Source: a virus
Strand: one strand, 5' to 3'
Length of the DNA: 29,730 nucleotides
IMG/VR virus record: IMGVR_UViG_3300029448_000269
Coordinates: 1-29,730 of that record
Each line of letters starts with the position of its first letter. The stretch's first letter is position 1. The notes below the pieces were generated by a model, which worked only from the letters and a program-made list of their open reading frames with translations, searched no databases and had not been told where the DNA came from. Positions 27,787-29,730 of the stretch are shown here, one piece after another. Position numbers and translations under genes: made by a program.

Positions 27787-29730
27787 TTATAAATTATCTA
27801 TTACTTTTTTAACTTCGTTTAATGCTTCTACTGTAAAGGATGCTGTTCTTGTTACAAAATTGTTATATATTGATGATGCTGTTACGCCTGTTAGTTGCAT
27901 AAGTTGTGATTCGCTTAATGCTTCGTTATATACTGCTAAACCTTTTACTTTTCCATAGAAATCTTGTGCGCCATCTCCTCTGTCAAACTGCACTTGTGTT
28001 ATGACCCCTGAAGAAAATGTACTACCACTTGTGTCTGTTGCAACTTTAACTCCATCTATGTAAAAAGCAAAATCATTAGCCTTATACTTTAATGCTACTT
28101 TTGTATTATTTGTAATATCTGAAGAAGTATATTGTAAAATTGCTTGATTAGCACCTCCACTTGTTAGGATTCCCCATATTGCATTACTAACTGATTGTTC
28201 TAATTGTATTCTTATTGTATTAGATGTTGTTCCATCACTTAAAGTTATTTGCCTCATAGTTCCATCATCAGCAAGTGCTGCAAACTCTGCATATAAAACA
28301 CCCTCTGTACTATTTACACTTGGTTTAGAATTGTTACAAGTTTCAGCAGCTCTTGTGATAGTTGTTCCTGCTGTGGGTATGTATGATGTAGGGTAGGACT
28401 GCTCCTCTAACATTCCACCCCATAATAATATACCATTTGTGGCATCACCTGTAAATGTAACGTTTCCTGCATCATCTTCCATAGCAATTGTAACAGTTGT
28501 ACTTCCTCCTGAGTTCATTGTCATTGAACATCTATACCAATCATTTGGTAAAGATTCTATTTTAGCATTATTAAAAAATGTACCACCTGTCGCTGCTACT
28601 GTTCCATTTGCTAAATTAAAACTTGCAAAACCAAGACCACTTGAGCCTGTGTTAAACCTAAATCTTGTATATCCATTTTGTTTTGCGAAAATTGACATTG
28701 TTCTTTGGTTAGTACCTGTTCCTGCAACAGCTAATAAATGTACACCACTTGTAGCATTGGCTATTAAATTAAAAGCATTATTAGTTCCATCAGGACATAC
28801 ACCTGCATTAGCTACTTTTGTTGTTTGATTAACTGACCAAACACTCTGACTAAAGTCCTCACTAAAGGTTACAAGATTCGTAGAACTCGGCTCTAAAAGT
28901 AAATGTGGTTTATCTTCTACTACTCCATTTGTTATATCGTAACTTAATCTTGGTCTATCGCCTTGTACTTCAACAACAGATACATTGTCTACTTCAAACT
29001 CATTTCCACTTGTTCTCCCTCCAAAAGTTAAACGACCTGTAAAATTTAAACTTCCTGAATCAATTATAAAACTATATTCTGTAAAAGTTGATGTTATAAC
29101 TTCATCTATAAATAAATAGTAATCTCTTCCTGCTTGAAATGTTCCACTTCCTGATTTTTGTCTTGCTTTAAATGTTACTTTATAGGTTTTATTTTGCTCA
29201 AATACTGCTTGATATAAAGTCCAATTATTTGGAGTTGAGCCAATATCTCCAAGAGCAACGACAGTAGCAACATCTTCGCTTATTGTACTACCATTTGATT
29301 TAGTCCATCTATCATTAGGGTCAACTTGTTTTACTGATACGTTGTCTATTGAGCCTGTAAAACCTCCACTTGCTGATAGTCCTCTGAACCTTGCTGATGT
29401 GTGATTAGATGTAGCTGTTAAAAATTCTGTGTAAGTTCCATTAGCAGTTCGAGTTTGCCCGTCTACTGTAGAACCACCTCCACCTATTTGGAATCTTACA
29501 GTCCCTTTTACATAATCAGAAATAGTATAAGTTATTTTATAAGTTTTACCACTTGCATAAACTTTTGCTTGAAAAACATTTACAGCTGATACATTATCTG
29601 CTCTTAATTTACCATTATTAATTGTCCAACCTGTTGCTAAAGTCCAATTTGAATTTGTAGCAAAATCTCCGTTTACTATTATCTCGCTTCCTAATTCACT
29701 AAAGTTTCCGTTTTGTACTAACTCACTTGA
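27787..29730 (-). CDS. tail fibre/adhesin, 5' end beyond the window
   Basis: The frame is open from the right window edge to the stop at 27787, at least 647 aa. An apparent ATG at 28698 is internal, since the 344 codons before it contain no stop and read as protein. Visible units: a CBM-like repeat (GSEIIVNGDFATNSNW to SIDNVSVKQVDPND), a second (GDIGSTPNNW to EVDNVSVVEVQGDRPR), then LLLEPSSTNLVTFSEDFSQS, a sandwich with WYRCSMTMNSGGSTTVTIAM, YIPTAGTTITRAAETC and a LamG-like end (KYKANDFAFYIDGVKVATDT). C-terminal residues form a helix. Same architecture as the downstream 540-aa protein. Confidence 0.75.
   Translation of the reverse strand, partial: SSELVQNGNFSELGSEIIVNGDFATNSNWTLATGWTINNGKLRADNVSAVNVFQAKVYASGKTYKITYTISDYVKGTVRFQIGGGGSTVDGQTRTANGTYTEFLTATSNHTSARFRGLSASGGFTGSIDNVSVKQVDPNDRWTKSNGSTISEDVATVVALGDIGSTPNNWTLYQAVFEQNKTYKVTFKARQKSGSGTFQAGRDYYLFIDEVITSTFTEYSFIIDSGSLNFTGRLTFGGRTSGNEFEVDNVSVVEVQGDRPRLSYDITNGVVEDKPHLLLEPSSTNLVTFSEDFSQSVWSVNQTTKVANAGVCPDGTNNAFNLIANATSGVHLLAVAGTGTNQRTMSIFAKQNGYTRFRFNTGSSGLGFASFNLANGTVAATGGTFFNNAKIESLPNDWYRCSMTMNSGGSTTVTIAMEDDAGNVTFTGDATNGILLWGGMLEEQSYPTSYIPTAGTTITRAAETCNNSKPSVNSTEGVLYAEFAALADDGTMRQITLSDGTTSNTIRIQLEQSVSNAIWGILTSGGANQAILQYTSSDITNNTKVALKYKANDFAFYIDGVKVATDTSGSTFSSGVITQVQFDRGDGAQDFYGKVKGLAVYNEALSESQLMQLTGVTASSIYNNFVTRTASFTVEALNEVKKVIDNL

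Noticed and set aside
27787-28698. A 303-aa gene starting at ATG 28698
   Set aside because: The same frame is open and protein-like all the way to 29730 with repeat units matching the paralogue, so that ATG is internal.
2733-28828. Many plus-strand open frames of 60-150 codons (for example 4543-4863, 14889-15344, 28439-28828)
   Set aside because: All lie antisense to well-supported minus-strand genes or non-coding gaps, have low-complexity or unlikely compositions (Ser, Leu, Phe or Cys runs), and lack motifs or credible starts.
26161-29730. Diversity-generating retroelement target in the adhesins
   Set aside because: No reverse transcriptase, template repeat or C-type lectin variable region is seen in the window.
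1-29730. CRISPR arrays, tRNA genes, insertion sequences or an integrase
   Set aside because: No direct repeat-spacer pattern, cloverleaf, transposase or recombinase sequence was found on either strand.

Overview
The window is a 29.7 kb, strongly AT-rich stretch of a tailed-phage genome, probably a siphovirus of a marine flavobacterium-like Bacteroidota host. Every gene I can support lies on the minus strand, so transcription runs from position 29730 down to 1. Both window edges cut genes and there is no integrase, rRNA or tRNA. The Bacteroidota assignment rests on a DUF3127-type OB-fold protein, an XkdF-type prohead protease, a host-style promoter (TTTG-N18-TATATTTG at 18493-18522), starts preceded by AATT rather than a purine-rich Shine-Dalgarno, and Sec-exported envelope proteins. 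The marine assignment comes only from remembered resemblance of several proteins to uncultured marine flavophage proteins, which I could not check.

Layout in the direction of transcription: (1) 29730-26161, two tandem paralogous adhesin/tail-fibre genes, the first open at the window edge. (2) 26194-22880, accessory and lysis genes: a small acidic protein and a fragment of its paralogue, a membrane coiled-coil protein, an exported thioredoxin-fold protein without the CxxC, a predicted outer-membrane barrel, a T7-lysozyme-like amidase, a 48-aa protein and a holin. (3) 22758-15347, DNA metabolism: NinG-like HNH protein, two OB-fold-like proteins, a DnaB/RecA-type ATPase, an ECF-like sigma factor, two PD-(D/E)XK-like nucleases, a cluster of small unknown genes, a 5'-3' exonuclease, a protein resembling only DnaA domain IV, and a DUF5664-like nucleotide pyrophosphohydrolase. 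(4) 15334-56, packaging and virion genes: ParB-like protein, TAGT-like glycosyltransferase, TerS, TerL, tail chaperone with -1 frameshift, tail completion and baseplate genes, tape measure, prohead protease, two tiny conserved ORFs, scaffold, capsid, tail tube, portal and connector.

The two strongest observations are regulatory. First, exactly five genes (starts at 15334, 12480, 5767, 4898, 2705) share a bipartite sequence with fixed spacing: [G/C]AAA[A/T]-N12-ACGTTATA-N5-ATG. These five divide the virion half into transcription units and lie at its intergenic gaps, one directly after a terminator. I read this as a phage-specific late promoter giving nearly leaderless mRNAs, and the phage's own ECF-like sigma (19676-20167) is the obvious candidate reader. 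Second, the tail-chaperone gene has a nine-T run at 12011-12003 followed by two open overlapping frames. The -1 frame adds 84 residues and ends in ATGA overlap with the next gene, which is a programmed -1 frameshift of the G/GT type.

Six or more real genes are too short for, or were mis-started in, a simple ORF scan (for example 4934-5065, 5062-5181, 7531-7680, 19129-19260, 22093-22272, 23310-23456); most are coupled to neighbours by ATGA or similar overlaps. Head genes follow tail genes and the portal comes near the end, an uncommon order.
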